A stretch of 64,000 nucleotides of DNA from Metabacillus sp. B2-18 (GCF_021117275.1 NZ_CP088245.1:2331501-2395500), one strand, 5' to 3'. Counted from the first letter of the stretch, positions 44,206 through 53,412 are shown. Notes: generated by a model not told the origin, from the letters alone. A program made the numbers and translations.

Positions 44206-45141
44206 TTATGAATAAGACTGCTTCTCCACTTTATTTGTTTCAGCCAACTTCTCTTTCATTTGTTTTCGATCAATTGTAGGTGGGGAACCAAACATTCGAG
44301 AATATTCACGACTGAATTGTGACGGACTTTCATAACCTACCCGAAATGCTACATCAGCAGCATCTGTTAATTCAGTCATTAACAATCTCCTAGCTTCCTG
44401 AAGTCTTATTTGCTTTTGAAACTGAATTGGGCTCATTGTTGTCATCTCTTTGAAGTGCCTATGAATCGAAGCAACACTTAGATTTGCTCTTTCCGCCAGT
44501 TCCTCAATTTTAAATGGCTTGTCATAGTGCGTAATAATATGTTCGATAATGTCGCGAATATGATAGGCGTGATTCCCTTTTATAGTCAGTTGTTTAATAG
44601 CATCCCCATGTGGACCTTGTAACAGTTTATAGAGAATTTCCTTTTTAAATAATGGTGCTAGAACAGGGATATCTTTCGGATTTTCTAGTAATCGTGCTAG
44701 CCTAACTACCGCATCAAACATTGAGGTTTCCAATTTATCAACAAATACAGCACGTTTCGCATTTTTTCTCGGGTTTGCTTTAATGTCAGCATCACTTAAA
44801 AGCTCTACTATATCACCAGGATCAAATTCAAGTTTAAGAGACAAATATGGTTTGTTAGGATTTGCTTTTATTACTTGTCCTGTAATTGGTAGATCGACGG
44901 ATGCAACAAAATAATCACCAGGACGATATCTAAATTTTTCTTGTGCAAGCATGTATTCCTTTTCCCCTTGAACGATCACACAAAAAGAGGGCTTAAAAAC
45001 TCGATATCGCGGTTCAGTGGTTTGAGATTCATTGTAAAAAAATAAAGAAGAGATTTCAGTTTCATGATGACTATTTTGTTCTGAATACCTTTTTATCAGG
45101 CTAGCGAGCTCTTGCTGTTGATGATGTAATTGTTCAATCAT
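44206..45141 (-). CDS. AraC-family transcriptional regulator
   Basis: A 311-residue regulator. The N-terminal cupin-like domain (FKPSFCVIVQGEKEYMLAQE, YRPGDYFVASVDLPITGQV) matches the AraC_N type often linked to aldehyde or oxidoreductase genes. The C-terminal DNA-binding domain has two helix-turn-helices (KIEELAERANLSVASIHRHF and DAADVAFRVGYESPSQFSRE). The ATG at 45141 follows GAGGTGA. No obvious target gene lies next to it. Confidence 0.9.
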   Translation of the reverse strand: MIEQLHHQQQELASLIKRYSEQNSHHETEISSLFFYNESQTTEPRYRVFKPSFCVIVQGEKEYMLAQEKFRYRPGDYFVASVDLPITGQVIKANPNKPYLSLKLEFDPGDIVELLSDADIKANPRKNAKRAVFVDKLETSMFDAVVRLARLLENPKDIPVLAPLFKKEILYKLLQGPHGDAIKQLTIKGNHAYHIRDIIEHIITHYDKPFKIEELAERANLSVASIHRHFKEMTTMSPIQFQKQIRLQEARRLLMTELTDAADVAFRVGYESPSQFSREYSRMFGSPPTIDRKQMKEKLAETNKVEKQSYS

Positions 45142-45246
45142 AAGTTTCACCTCATAGTTTTTGACCTAATAGGCTCATTATAATACAGGCAACTCGTATT
45201 GCGTAAGTGCTTGTGATAGGATTAGGCAATTATGTGATACGTATTT

Positions 45247-45642
45247 TTATTCAATACTCATCCGTAGGTGTGATACGACTCCCAGGAGTAATAGTAACGA
45301 ACAAACCGTTTTTTCAAAAGTTGTTCTTACTAATTGTTGTAAAAAACCAAAAGACCATAATATAACAAAAAAACAACTTATAACAGTCATTACTTTATTA
45401 TATTTATAAAGTTTGTTTCCACCGATCTTTATCGTAAAGACTAATCCAATTATACAAATGAACATATTCATAATAGATATTGAAAACTGAGCTGCAAATG
45501 AGTCCGAACGTCCACCATTGACCCATGTATAAGGGATAATACTGCTAATAATAAGAACATGGATTAACATTGATAAAGAGTAAAAACAAATCCCCATATA
45601 TAGAGCTGTTTTCAGTTTCATCTTTCTAAGTTTACCTACCAT
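45247..45642 (-). CDS. Four-segment membrane protein, unknown
   Basis: A 131-residue protein with four predicted transmembrane segments (ALYMGICFYSLSMLIHVLII; FSISIMNMFICIIGLVFTI; VMTVISCFFVILWSFGFL; VCSLLLLLGVVSHL). The ATG has GAGGCTG upstream. Family not recognised. It stands between the AraC gene and mobilisation debris. Confidence 0.65.
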   Translation of the reverse strand: MVGKLRKMKLKTALYMGICFYSLSMLIHVLIISSIIPYTWVNGGRSDSFAAQFSISIMNMFICIIGLVFTIKIGGNKLYKYNKVMTVISCFFVILWSFGFLQQLVRTTFEKTVCSLLLLLGVVSHLRMSIE

Positions 45643-46009
45643 AAATCAGCCTCACTTTTTCATGTATTGGACGATTTTAGTTGCTTAGAAAATGAACAAG
45701 ATAAAATAATCTCATTTCCCCTTAATCCGAATAGTTGTTCTGATGTTGAGGGGCCTTCGACACACGTACACGCTTCCTTCCTAATAAAGTCTATTGAAGA
45801 AAGCAAGTATTCATTCCATCTTGCAAATTACAACCTTATATACACTTTATTCCAAGCTCGTTTCTTTATAATCTACCATAAATAAGAAAAGCGCGAATGT
45901 TAATTATTCCACATTCGTGCTTCTATGTTGGAGACATTATAGAAAGCTATTTTTTAGCTAAAGCAGCCTGTACTATAGCTGAATGAAAAGTTTAATTTGC
46001 ACACTTTCA
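45643..46009. other. Intergenic region with a hairpin at 45885-45920
   Basis: A 72-codon plus-strand frame (45667-45885) lacks a ribosome site and looks like chance. At 45891-45920 GCGCGAATGT pairs with ACATTCGTGC; the T-rich side is on the minus strand, so it would terminate the mob fragment. Nothing else is seen. Confidence 0.5.
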
Positions 46010-46588
46010 TTAGAAAAACATTTTTGCTAATTCCTCACGGTTGCCAGAAACTGAGCGTTTTAAAACAAATCCAGCTTCATTTAGATGAATTAGTAAATCA
46101 TCTTGAAGCATGACCAAGTTTAGACGCGTAAATATATCATTTGCATTAAGTCTAAAGTCTTCAGTGATTGGGACAAAACCAACATGCATATGAGGCGTTT
46201 TTTCATCGTAATGAACGGTAGCATAGATGATATTTTCAGCTCCGTATCTTTTTTGAAGAAATTCTAATCCTTTCATAAAAAATCTCTTGATCTCTTTTTC
46301 TGATAACTTATTAAAGAAATCTTTTTCAGAACTAATCAGGATTTCACAAAGTCTCACAGCATCTTTTCGGATTTTCTTTTTAGAAAGAATGGCTTTCTCT
46401 ATCCTTTTTTCCACAGCTTCTTGATAGTCTATCCTTTGAGGATTTAGGATGTCATAGTTTAAATGGGACTTCTCCTTATCAATATAAGGATTTGTTTTAC
46501 TTACCCCTTCTCGTTGATTATGAAATTGAGCCTCAAGAATTTCAGAAGCTTTTAATTTTTGCATTTTTATAATAAAGAAATAACTCAA
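46010..46588 (-). pseudogene. MobV-type (Mob_Pre) relaxase, C-terminally truncated
   Basis: The first 192 residues of a plasmid mobilisation/recombination protein, which is normally 400 or more. The N-terminus is normal (KMQKLKASEILEAQFHNQRE, SKTNPYIDKEKSHLNYDI). The metal-binding histidine motif is intact (VHYDEKTPHMHVGFVP). The frame stops soon after (REELAKMFF), so the C-terminal part is lost. It marks an integrated plasmid or mobile element in decay. Confidence 0.85.
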
Positions 46589-46992
46589 TGGGTAAAACCT
46601 CTCCTCTCTGCAAATGAATGGTAAGGGACAAATCTTAGTGTTTTATGCTAATCTTTCAATATATAAATTTTCTCTTCTATAAATTGTAAATCTTTACACT
46701 CGTCAAAACCTTTCTTTGGACTTTTTCTCTTTATTATGGAGCATGTTAAAAAGTAAACGTTATCACATTCCTATCAAGTTTTTGCCTAATCCTATCAAGA
46801 GCATAAACAGCTAACCGTCGATCACTTAACAAAGTTAATTCATAGGAAATGTCTTGTAAACTTATGTTAATTCCTAGAGTTAACTAGAGGTCAAGTGAGT
46901 TCTTAATTTCCACTGCCACAGAAGTTACAATGTTCTACTTATCATTTATCAATCTGACCTAAATAAAAAAGCACAATCCAAGTTTAAAGTGA
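46589..46992. other. AT-rich remnant region between mob and PPOX fragments
   Basis: No gene is seen. On the minus strand this is the upstream side of the mob gene, where a MobV oriT would lie; GTGTAAAGATTTACAAT at about 46685-46701 is weakly palindromic and could be a relic of it. I cannot support more than that. Confidence 0.35.
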
Positions 46993-47466
46993 AATGGAGA
47001 AGGACAATGTGATGTAACTCCAAGAGGAGATGCACCTGGATTTGTGACGGTATTAGATGAACATCATTTATTTATTCCAGAACGACCAGGAAATAAAAGA
47101 ATGGATTCCGTTCATAATATCATTTCCAATCCAAACATTGGGCTGCTTTTTTTCATTCCTGGATTAGGAGAAACATTAAGAATCAACGGGAAAGCTTATA
47201 TTTGTCGTGATCCTGAACTTCTAGAAAAAAGTATGGTAAATGGAAAAAGCCCTTTATTTGGTCTATTAGTAGAAGCGCAAGAATGTTATGTCCACTGTGC
47301 GAAAGCTTTTATACGATCACAGCTATGGGATGCTGATTCGTGGTTAGCGAAAGAGGCTCTTCCCTCAGCTCCACAAATGTTGGTTGCGCACTCCAAATTA
47401 CCAAATGTTTCATCAGATCAAGTTGCAAAGGAATTGAATGAAAGCTACACACAACGGCTTTATTAA
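46993..47466 (+). pseudogene. PPOX-family flavin protein, N-terminally truncated
   Basis: A pyridoxamine-phosphate-oxidase-like protein, family of FMN-binding split barrels. The frame is open from 46993 (stop at 46990) and begins NGEGQCDVTPRGDAPGFV, which in this family lies about 50 residues into the protein. The rest (HHLFIPERPGNKRMDSVHNI, SNPNIGLLFFIPGLGETLRI, ECYVHCAKAFIRSQLW) is intact to the C-terminus. A GTG at 47044 is in frame but cannot restore the fold. The N-terminal part has been lost, consistent with the debris around it. Confidence 0.82.
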
Positions 47467-47619
47467 ATCATTTAAACTAGTTTGCTAGTATTTATTTCAC
47501 TAAAATGAGGGTGACTCAAAAGGTTGTTAAATAACGACCTTTTGAGCACCCTTTCTTTATTTTTTGCATAGAAACCAAATAAGTAGGATTTTTTAATGAA
47601 AAAGGGGTATTCCTCCCCC

Positions 47620-49203
47620 TTATTGGCATCCAATTTCCTCTTTTACTTTATTTCTTTTTATTGCTTTCTGCATTTTTTTACAGTTATGCGCAACGCAAAG
47701 AAGCCCCCATTCAATTGTATTTTTTTGGAGGCCACGCATCGAAAAGCGTCTGAACTGCTGATTATGTTTTATTTGTCCAAATACACTTTCCACATCACAT
47801 TTTCGTTGACTATATAATTTTCTTCCTTCTTCACTCTGAAGACGTTCACGAATCTCTTTTCGTTGTCTTTGATTTTCTAGAGATATTGTAATTGTTTTTT
47901 GTTCTTTTCCTTTGGCACAAGTTTTTTGGAAAGGGCAGCCGGCACATTCAAAACATGAATATTTTCTTTTAATTGAAACATATTCATTTTCAGAAGTTTT
48001 TGAGGTTTCATACTGGAAAACAAGGCTTTGCTTGTTTGCACATATAAACTCATCTAGTTCCTCATCGTACTCCATATTTTCTACACGTTCGATTTTCTTT
48101 TTCCAGTTTCTTTTTTGTTCTTGATCAAATGTATTATATTTTATGTACGCTGTTCGTCCTTCTCTTTCTAAAAAGTCATAGTTTTCCTCACTACCATAAC
48201 CAGAATCGGCAACTATTTTTTCTGGTTTCACTCCGTGCTCCTCCAGGTGTTGAAGATGAGGGATCAAGCAGCCTGGATCACCTGCTCTTTGATGTAGAGA
48301 GAAACCTGTAATAAATTGACCTTCTGTTCCTGTTTGTACATTATATCCTGGTTTTAACTGCCCATTTCGCATATGATCTTCCTTCATTCTCATAAAGGTT
48401 GCATCATTATCTGTTTTCGAGAAACTGTTTCTTCCATTGAAAAGTTGATTTTGTTCTTCATATTTCATTTTTCGAGGAAGATAGTCTTTCTTTAATAATC
48501 GAACAGCTTTTTTTGCCTCTTTATTTTTAGGTTCTGTCTCTAAATGCTTTTCTAACTTTTTAATACTTTCTTCAATCTGTTCTGAAGTAATAGGAGTTTC
48601 TTTCAGCTTTTCTTCTAGCCCCATGGAAGGGGCCGTCTTTTCCTCATTTTCAAGGATGTGCTCAATTTGTAAAGCGAGTTGACGATATTTATCATCTAAA
48701 CTTTTTTCATATTTCTCTGTCGCTTTCCGCCAAACAAAAGTATACTGATTTGCATTTGCTTCAATCTTAGTCCCATCTACAAAATAGTGCTCCAGCTTGA
48801 CTAATCCTTTTTCACGTAGTAACTCTACAATTGAGAAGAAGACTTGATAGATAATGTCTTTCATTCGCTCTGATCGAAACCGATTGATCGTACGAAAATC
48901 AGGAGTTTGACTACCGCTTAACCACATAAAGTAGATATTTTCGGTTAGTAACTTTTCCATTTGTCTTCCTGAATAAACTTTTTGTGTATAAGCATATATG
49001 ATGACTTTAAGTAACATTTTTGGGTGATAGGATGGGCGTCCACCACCTTTGTAGGGTTGAACCAACAAAGTATCGTCTAGCTTTTCTACAGCTTCGTGAA
49101 CAATGATAGATAAATGATTTTGAGGGATGAGAATTTCAAGGTCTAATGGAAGAACTAACTGATTCATGTTATAATTAACGAAAGAGATATGATCATATTT
49201 CAT
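47620..49203 (-). CDS. IS1182-family transposase
   Basis: A 527-residue DDE transposase. The N-terminal DUF772-type domain is seen in GGGRPSYHPKMLLKVIIYAY and GSQTPDFRTINRFR. The catalytic part has HYFVDGTKIEANANQYTFVW (first Asp), KIVADSGYGSEENYDFL (second Asp) and RKCDVESVFGQIKHNQQF (Glu). A cysteine cluster (CFECAGCPFQKTCAKG) lies near the C-terminus, usual in this family. The frame is complete. The ATG at 49203 follows AAAGGAA. Confidence 0.93.
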   Translation of the reverse strand: MKYDHISFVNYNMNQLVLPLDLEILIPQNHLSIIVHEAVEKLDDTLLVQPYKGGGRPSYHPKMLLKVIIYAYTQKVYSGRQMEKLLTENIYFMWLSGSQTPDFRTINRFRSERMKDIIYQVFFSIVELLREKGLVKLEHYFVDGTKIEANANQYTFVWRKATEKYEKSLDDKYRQLALQIEHILENEEKTAPSMGLEEKLKETPITSEQIEESIKKLEKHLETEPKNKEAKKAVRLLKKDYLPRKMKYEEQNQLFNGRNSFSKTDNDATFMRMKEDHMRNGQLKPGYNVQTGTEGQFITGFSLHQRAGDPGCLIPHLQHLEEHGVKPEKIVADSGYGSEENYDFLEREGRTAYIKYNTFDQEQKRNWKKKIERVENMEYDEELDEFICANKQSLVFQYETSKTSENEYVSIKRKYSCFECAGCPFQKTCAKGKEQKTITISLENQRQRKEIRERLQSEEGRKLYSQRKCDVESVFGQIKHNQQFRRFSMRGLQKNTIEWGLLCVAHNCKKMQKAIKRNKVKEEIGCQ

Positions 49204-49338
49204 AAAAAAATCGTTCCTTTCTTGTATAAGGTGGTGTGGTAACTTCATTATACAAAATTGGACGATTTTTTTGTTTTAATTTTGTCTTTTAAAAAGCTGT
49301 TTTCGTAGATTGATGCAGATAAATATTATTTTAAATGG

Positions 49339-49465
49339 ATAGTGGAATGGAGCGGAAGACACTTGACTCCTGCGGGAGGTAGAGGAAAGGCTGAGACCCC
49401 GCAGGCGAAGGCGAGGAGGCTCAGCTTCCTCCCCGCGGAAAGCAAGTGTCTGGAGCGCAATGTAA
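49339..49465. repeat. GC-rich dispersed hairpin repeat typical of Bacillaceae
   Basis: The stretch begins near GGAATGGAGCGGAAGACACT and ends GCAAGTGTCTGGAGCGCAAT. AGACACTTG near the start pairs with CAAGTGTCT at the end, and GCGGGAGG-type stretches pair inside (CTGAGACCCCGC, GCTCAGC). Such GC-rich stem repeats occur in many copies between genes in this family. Its GC content is far above its surroundings. Confidence 0.75.
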
Positions 49466-49598
49466 CGAACCAGTTTTTATATTTAACTTTATTAAAAACA
49501 CTTTTAAAAAAAGGCTAACCCAAAGGTCTAAAATCTAGACTTTTGGGTCAGCCCCATTTTAGTTTCACTTTCAATGTCTCTTCCCTAAACTTTTTTAT

Positions 49599-50267
49599 CT
49601 AATTTCTAAGTTTCTCAGCAAGTTCCTCTAGTTCCTTAGGCTTTTGTATAAGATAGTGTCGTCCGTCCTTCTCCAAATATCCCCTCTCACAAAATTGCGA
49701 AAGAACATGTAAGAGATGTCGATAGGATACACCTAAAAAGTCACAAACAGTAACATGCTTTTCTTTATAAATTCCTTCATCTGCCGTTTTCATAATGAAA
49801 TCAGCTAGTCTATTTTCAAGTGGGAATGCAAAGCTTTGAGAGGATTTGGCGGCCATTTTTGTTGCTTTCGAACTGAGAAATTTGCATAATTCACGTAAAA
49901 ATGCTGCATCTTCCATCATCTGTGATCGGCATTGCTGAAAAGGAATGGCAAAGCATACCGTTTTCGTTGAGGTTTGAATTCCCTTTGTATAATAAACTTT
50001 GTGCAATAATTCCATTTCTCCGATGAAATCATTTTCATGAATAAAATTTAGTAAAGAAACTTTACCATTTTGATGTGTAATATAAATTTTTGCATTTCCT
50101 TCAATCACATAAAATAAAAAATCAGGTCTATTTCCTTCTTGGATAATCCATTCCCCGCGTTTATACTCACGGACTTCTATAAACTCTTCAATAGGAAAAG
50201 AAAATAAATGTGTAATCGAATAATGATCTAAGTAGTACTGTCTTTGCTCTTGTTTATAAATTTTCAT
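49599..50267 (-). CDS. Crp/Fnr-family regulator, YeiL-like
   Basis: A 222-residue protein with an N-terminal cyclic-nucleotide-binding-like beta-roll (EYKRGEWIIQEGNRPDFLFY, GNAKIYITHQNGKVSLLNFI) and a C-terminal winged helix (HVTVCDFLGVSYRHLLHVLS). The effector-binding motif of Crp is not kept and there is no Fnr-type cysteine cluster at the N-terminus. It is divergent from an MFS transporter gene, with a perfect palindrome between them, so it probably controls that gene and itself. Confidence 0.88.
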   Translation of the reverse strand: MKIYKQEQRQYYLDHYSITHLFSFPIEEFIEVREYKRGEWIIQEGNRPDFLFYVIEGNAKIYITHQNGKVSLLNFIHENDFIGEMELLHKVYYTKGIQTSTKTVCFAIPFQQCRSQMMEDAAFLRELCKFLSSKATKMAAKSSQSFAFPLENRLADFIMKTADEGIYKEKHVTVCDFLGVSYRHLLHVLSQFCERGYLEKDGRHYLIQKPKELEELAEKLRN

Positions 50268-50279
50268 TCTACACCTCAA

Positions 50280-50299
50280 AATATGAGATTTCTCATATT
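50280..50299. promoter_or_regulatory. Palindromic operator between yeiL-like and MFS genes
   Basis: AATATGAGATTTCTCATATT is a perfect palindrome of 9-bp arms around TT. It lies 13 bases from the regulator start and 48 from the transporter start, fitting a Crp/Fnr-type dimer site. Confidence 0.75.
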
Positions 50300-50346
50300 A
50301 TTGTACCTATCTCCATGCTAACATGTAAACATTGGAGGGAAACAAA

Positions 50347-51540
50347 ATGAATACATACCAATGGATGAGTAAACGTTTTTTTATTTTTTATATGACTTGG
50401 GGCATTTTTCTTCCATACTGGACGGGATGGATGATTATTGAAAAAGGAATTACAGTTTCTCAAGCTAGTTTAATTATGAGTCTCGGCCTTGTGGCTAGAG
50501 GGCTTTCAACATTATTTGCCTTTCCTTATCTATCTGAAAAATTTAGTGCAAAGACCATACTAAATGGAATGGCGATCGGAACACTTATAGCAATTTTATG
50601 TTATATTCCTGCTGATTCCTTTCCTAGCTTACTTGCTGTTACGTTTTTTCTACATGTTTTTTATCCAACCTTAATGCCTGCTTTAGATAGTGCGGCTGGA
50701 TACCTTGTACAAAGTAAGCAGTTAAAGCATTATGGAAAAAGTCGTTCATGGGGATCGATCGGATTCGTAGTAGCGGGTCTTATCTTAACGGTTTTAACTG
50801 GGGCTTTTGGAGATTCCGTTATTTTATGGGTATTGCTAATTGGAATAATGGCGTTCATTGTTCTGTTAGTTTTGCGCGCACCAGATATTCTAACTGAGAA
50901 ACCAAAAATTGATCCTACTAAAAAAGGTGGCATTCGTGAATTATTTCGCATCAAGTATTTTGGATTAGTGCTGATGATCGTGATCCTACTGCAAGCAGCT
51001 CATGCCTCTTATTACAATTATGGGTACATTTATTTACAAGAAATAGATGCACCAAAATATTTAATCGGTGTGATTATCAATATTGGCGTCATTGCAGAAA
51101 TTATTTTCTTTCTACTTGCAGACAAGAAATTTCAAAAATTTTCAGTTGGCTCCTTACTAGCAATGGCAGCTCTTGGTTCAACCGTTCGATGGATTTTAGT
51201 ATTTGCCTTCCCAAATGTGATTGTCTTTAGTTTTGCCCAAACATTACATGCCTTCTCTTTTGCAATGGGTCACTATGCTTTTATGAAATACTTAATAAAT
51301 AATATTCCGCATACAAAGATTCCAATGGCACAAGGTGTATATTCTGCCCTTGCACTCAGCTGGAGCACGGCTGTATTTACGATTTTTGGCGGCTATTTAT
51401 ACGAAATTGAACCAAGATACGCGTTTATTGGGATGATTATCTGTACAATTCCATCCATGCTGTTTGCCCTTTTGTATCGTCATTTAGCGAATAAAAAGGA
51501 AGTGACGATTGTTCGTAATGAAACGATGGTTGATCATTAA
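50347..51540 (+). CDS. MFS transporter (HcaT/LacY-like subfamily)
   Basis: A 397-residue 12-segment transporter. The N-terminus RFFIFYMTWGIFLPYWTGWM and motif AAGYLVQSKQLKHYGKSRSWGS resemble HcaT (phenylpropionate) and nucleoside-type permeases. The ATG at 50347 has TTGGAGGG upstream; an in-frame ATG at 50332 is inferior. It is controlled in all likelihood by the divergent Crp-like regulator. The substrate is unknown. Confidence 0.85.
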   Translation: MNTYQWMSKRFFIFYMTWGIFLPYWTGWMIIEKGITVSQASLIMSLGLVARGLSTLFAFPYLSEKFSAKTILNGMAIGTLIAILCYIPADSFPSLLAVTFFLHVFYPTLMPALDSAAGYLVQSKQLKHYGKSRSWGSIGFVVAGLILTVLTGAFGDSVILWVLLIGIMAFIVLLVLRAPDILTEKPKIDPTKKGGIRELFRIKYFGLVLMIVILLQAAHASYYNYGYIYLQEIDAPKYLIGVIINIGVIAEIIFFLLADKKFQKFSVGSLLAMAALGSTVRWILVFAFPNVIVFSFAQTLHAFSFAMGHYAFMKYLINNIPHTKIPMAQGVYSALALSWSTAVFTIFGGYLYEIEPRYAFIGMIICTIPSMLFALLYRHLANKKEVTIVRNETMVDH

Positions 51541-51558
51541 TCGATACTTTTCCATTTT

Positions 51559-51597
51559 GGGACATCTCTTACCTTTTAGTGAGAATGTCCCTTTTTT
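51559..51597 (+). terminator. Terminator of the MFS gene
   Basis: GGGACAT pairs with ATGTCCC, with further CTC/GAG pairing inside, followed by seven T residues. Confidence 0.85.
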
Positions 51598-51628
51598 ATT
51601 TCCGCAAAACGCCAAACGAGCAAAGCTA

Positions 51629-52363
51629 TCATCTTCCTTCTACTATTTGAGCAAAATCGTCAATAGTAGTTGAATACTTTACATAAATTCGCGGTAAAAG
51701 ATAAAGTTCATTTTTAATCCCTTTATTAGAAAAGTATTCAGGAGTTGTTGTGAGTCCAAAAGAATAATATTTCTTCGTTTCATCTACAACTTTGTTATTT
51801 GCATTGCCATAGGGATAGGCAAGTGCAATAACTGGTTCTCCTGTTATGTTATAAATTTTATCTTTTGAATCTTTGAGTTCATGTTCAAATTTGGTTATCT
51901 TCGTTAAATCAGGATGTGTTGCCGTATGAGATTGGATGGAAATGATACCAGAGTCAGACAACATCTTTAAATCTGCAGATGATAAACGGTTAGATCGTCC
52001 GATAAAGTCACTTATCACAAAAATAGTCGCTGTTGGCTTAAAGCGTTCATTCTCTAGCTTTTTAAAGATAGCAAATGCATGTAAATTATTTTTGTATCCA
52101 TCGTCAAAAGTTATAAAAATCGGCTTCTCTACTTTATCAAGATCTTGCCATCGTTCAAAAGTCAGTAAGGTAAACCCATTGTCTCGTAGATACCTCATTT
52201 GGTTTTCAAAATTTTCAGGTGTAACGTACAACTCCTTGTCACCAAGTCCTTTAAATTCGTCAATGGAATGATAAATTAAAATCGGAACTTGTTGTTGAGC
52301 TGAAATATGTATTGGAAATACTAATGTAACAAAGCACAATAACATTGTTATGATTGGTTTCAT
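51629..52363 (-). CDS. Secreted polysaccharide deacetylase
   Basis: A 244-residue NodB-type deacetylase with a signal peptide (MLLCFVTLVFPIHISAQ). Catalytic motif 1 is ITFDDGYKNN (the DD pair), motif 2 is SHTATHPDL (the zinc histidines), and YPYGNANN is motif 3. It removes acetyl groups from a wall or capsule polysaccharide. The single gene has a good upstream purine-rich site. Membrane release depends on cleavage after SAQ-like residues. Confidence 0.9.
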   Translation of the reverse strand: MKPIITMLLCFVTLVFPIHISAQQQVPILIYHSIDEFKGLGDKELYVTPENFENQMRYLRDNGFTLLTFERWQDLDKVEKPIFITFDDGYKNNLHAFAIFKKLENERFKPTATIFVISDFIGRSNRLSSADLKMLSDSGIISIQSHTATHPDLTKITKFEHELKDSKDKIYNITGEPVIALAYPYGNANNKVVDETKKYYSFGLTTTPEYFSNKGIKNELYLLPRIYVKYSTTIDDFAQIVEGR

Positions 52364-52421
52364 ATTTTTCCTCGCTTTTCATTCTTTTACCTTTATTGTT
52401 CCGAATAATACAAAGTTAATG

Positions 52422-52457
52422 AAAAAACACCTCTTCATTAAGTTTAATGAGGAGGTG
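52422..52457 (-). terminator. Terminator of the 95-aa membrane protein gene
   Basis: CACCTC and TCATT pair with AATGA and GAGGTG; on the minus strand six T residues follow. Confidence 0.82.
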
Positions 52458-52474
52458 CACAATACTTATGTGAG

Positions 52475-52762
52475 TTAAAAATAAAGATACAGCATTTTCT
52501 TTTGTCGATTTTCCATGCTAGCTTTTAAGATAATAGCAACAATGACTAATAAAATGAAAAGTACGGCAATCAGAATAAATTCTGAACAACGCTCATTTCT
52601 TTTATTTAGATAAAGAACTGGTTTCGGGAGTTCGGAAGTAGGTCGTTTGTGAACATTTAATGTTCGAAGAGAAATGAACCCAATGATAATAAGCAAAACA
52701 AATAAAATGATAACAAGAACCCATCCAATATCTTTAGAAACTTGAGGATATTGATCAAGCAT
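52475..52762 (-). CDS. Small two-segment membrane protein (95 aa)
   Basis: Two transmembrane segments (WVLVIILFVLLIIIGFISL and FILIAVLFILLVIVAIIL) flank a 30-residue basic loop. AAAGGGGGAAG lies upstream of the ATG. Family not recognised. It has its own terminator. Confidence 0.7.
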   Translation of the reverse strand: MLDQYPQVSKDIGWVLVIILFVLLIIIGFISLRTLNVHKRPTSELPKPVLYLNKRNERCSEFILIAVLFILLVIVAIILKASMENRQKKMLYLYF

Positions 52763-52890
52763 TTTTTCTTCCCCCTTTTATGTAAAGGGCCCTCTAATCA
52801 GCATCGTATGACGAAAATGTCAGATTGTTTACTGTATCATATGATTGAAACGTTTATTATGTATGGACTTTAGAGCTTGTTTGAAATATT

Positions 52891-52919
52891 AAAACAGAAA
52901 GACTCCTTTATAGGAGCCT
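52891..52919 (-). terminator. Terminator of the second yjcZ-like gene
   Basis: On the minus strand AGGCTCCT pairs with AGGAGTCT, followed by TTTCTGTTTT. Confidence 0.75.
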
Positions 52920-52948
52920 CCTGTATAAAACCGATTGTTTTTATAGTC

Positions 52949-53098
52949 TTAGTACCAAGGATTTCCGTACCCATAACCACCGTATCCTCCATGTCCATAA
53001 CCACCAGTTGTATAACTTGCTCCAACAATGATTAGAAGGATAAACAACACAACAATAAGTGCAAAGCCTGCACCATAACCGCCTACTGCTTCACTCAT
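52949..53098 (-). CDS. YjcZ-family small sporulation-type protein, second copy
   Basis: A 49-residue protein: [20 protein letters not shown], then GASYTT and a glycine/tyrosine tail ([18 protein letters not shown]). The hydrophobic core is the same as in the gene at 40060, with a longer tail. The site GGAGGTG precedes the ATG. The family occurs in many copies in spore formers. Confidence 0.88.
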   Translation of the reverse strand: MSEAVGGYGAGFALIVVLFILLIIVGASYTTGGYGHGGYGGYGYGNPWY

Positions 53099-53382
53099 TT
53101 TCCTTCACCTCCCAAATTTCTCAATTCTCATAGTATGTTGCACTAGTAAATTCGTTTGGGCTTTTGCATTAATTTTTTGAATGAACTAATAAAACTGGGC
53201 CTATTTCTAAGTGCTAATTCCGCCTAAGTGCTACAGTATAGCCCACTCTTTGATTTTCTTGAAATACATTAGAGTTAAGAAAATGTAAGCAGTGAATAAA
53301 CATGAATTTTCCGTTTGAATGAAACTTACAGAAATAAATAGCATTTTTATATCATTTTTTGGTAATTCATCTTAAATTAATA

Positions 53383-53412
53383 TTGGTTTAATCTCATTTT
53401 GAGATATATAAT
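53383..53412 (+). promoter_or_regulatory. Promoter with palindrome in the spacer, copy 1
   Basis: TTGGTT (53383-53388) and TATAAT (53407-53412) are 18 bases apart. The spacer holds the perfect palindrome ATCTCATTTTGAGAT (53391-53405). A repressor or an MerR-type protein bound there would sit between -35 and -10. The same arrangement is found at 59539. Confidence 0.75.

Larger units (their letters stand above)
47499..49563 (-). mobile_element. IS1182-type element region bounded by similar inverted hairpins
   Basis: The IS1182-family transposase gene and a 127-bp GC-rich repeat lie between two related sequences in inverted orientation. The left one reads ACTAAAATGAGGGTGACTC and the right one, on the other strand, ACTAAAATGGGGCTGACCC, both continuing CAAAAG. 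Each also forms its own hairpin with a T run and can act as a terminator. They may be the element ends or a dispersed hairpin repeat; a target duplication is not clear, so the limits are provisional. Confidence 0.55.

Noticed and set aside
45667..45885. 72-residue plus-strand ORF
   Set aside because: No ribosome site, no recognisable domain, and it stands in a debris region.
46680..46705. oriT of the MobV fragment
   Set aside because: A weak palindrome is present, but it does not match a MobV nick-site pattern that I can recall with confidence.
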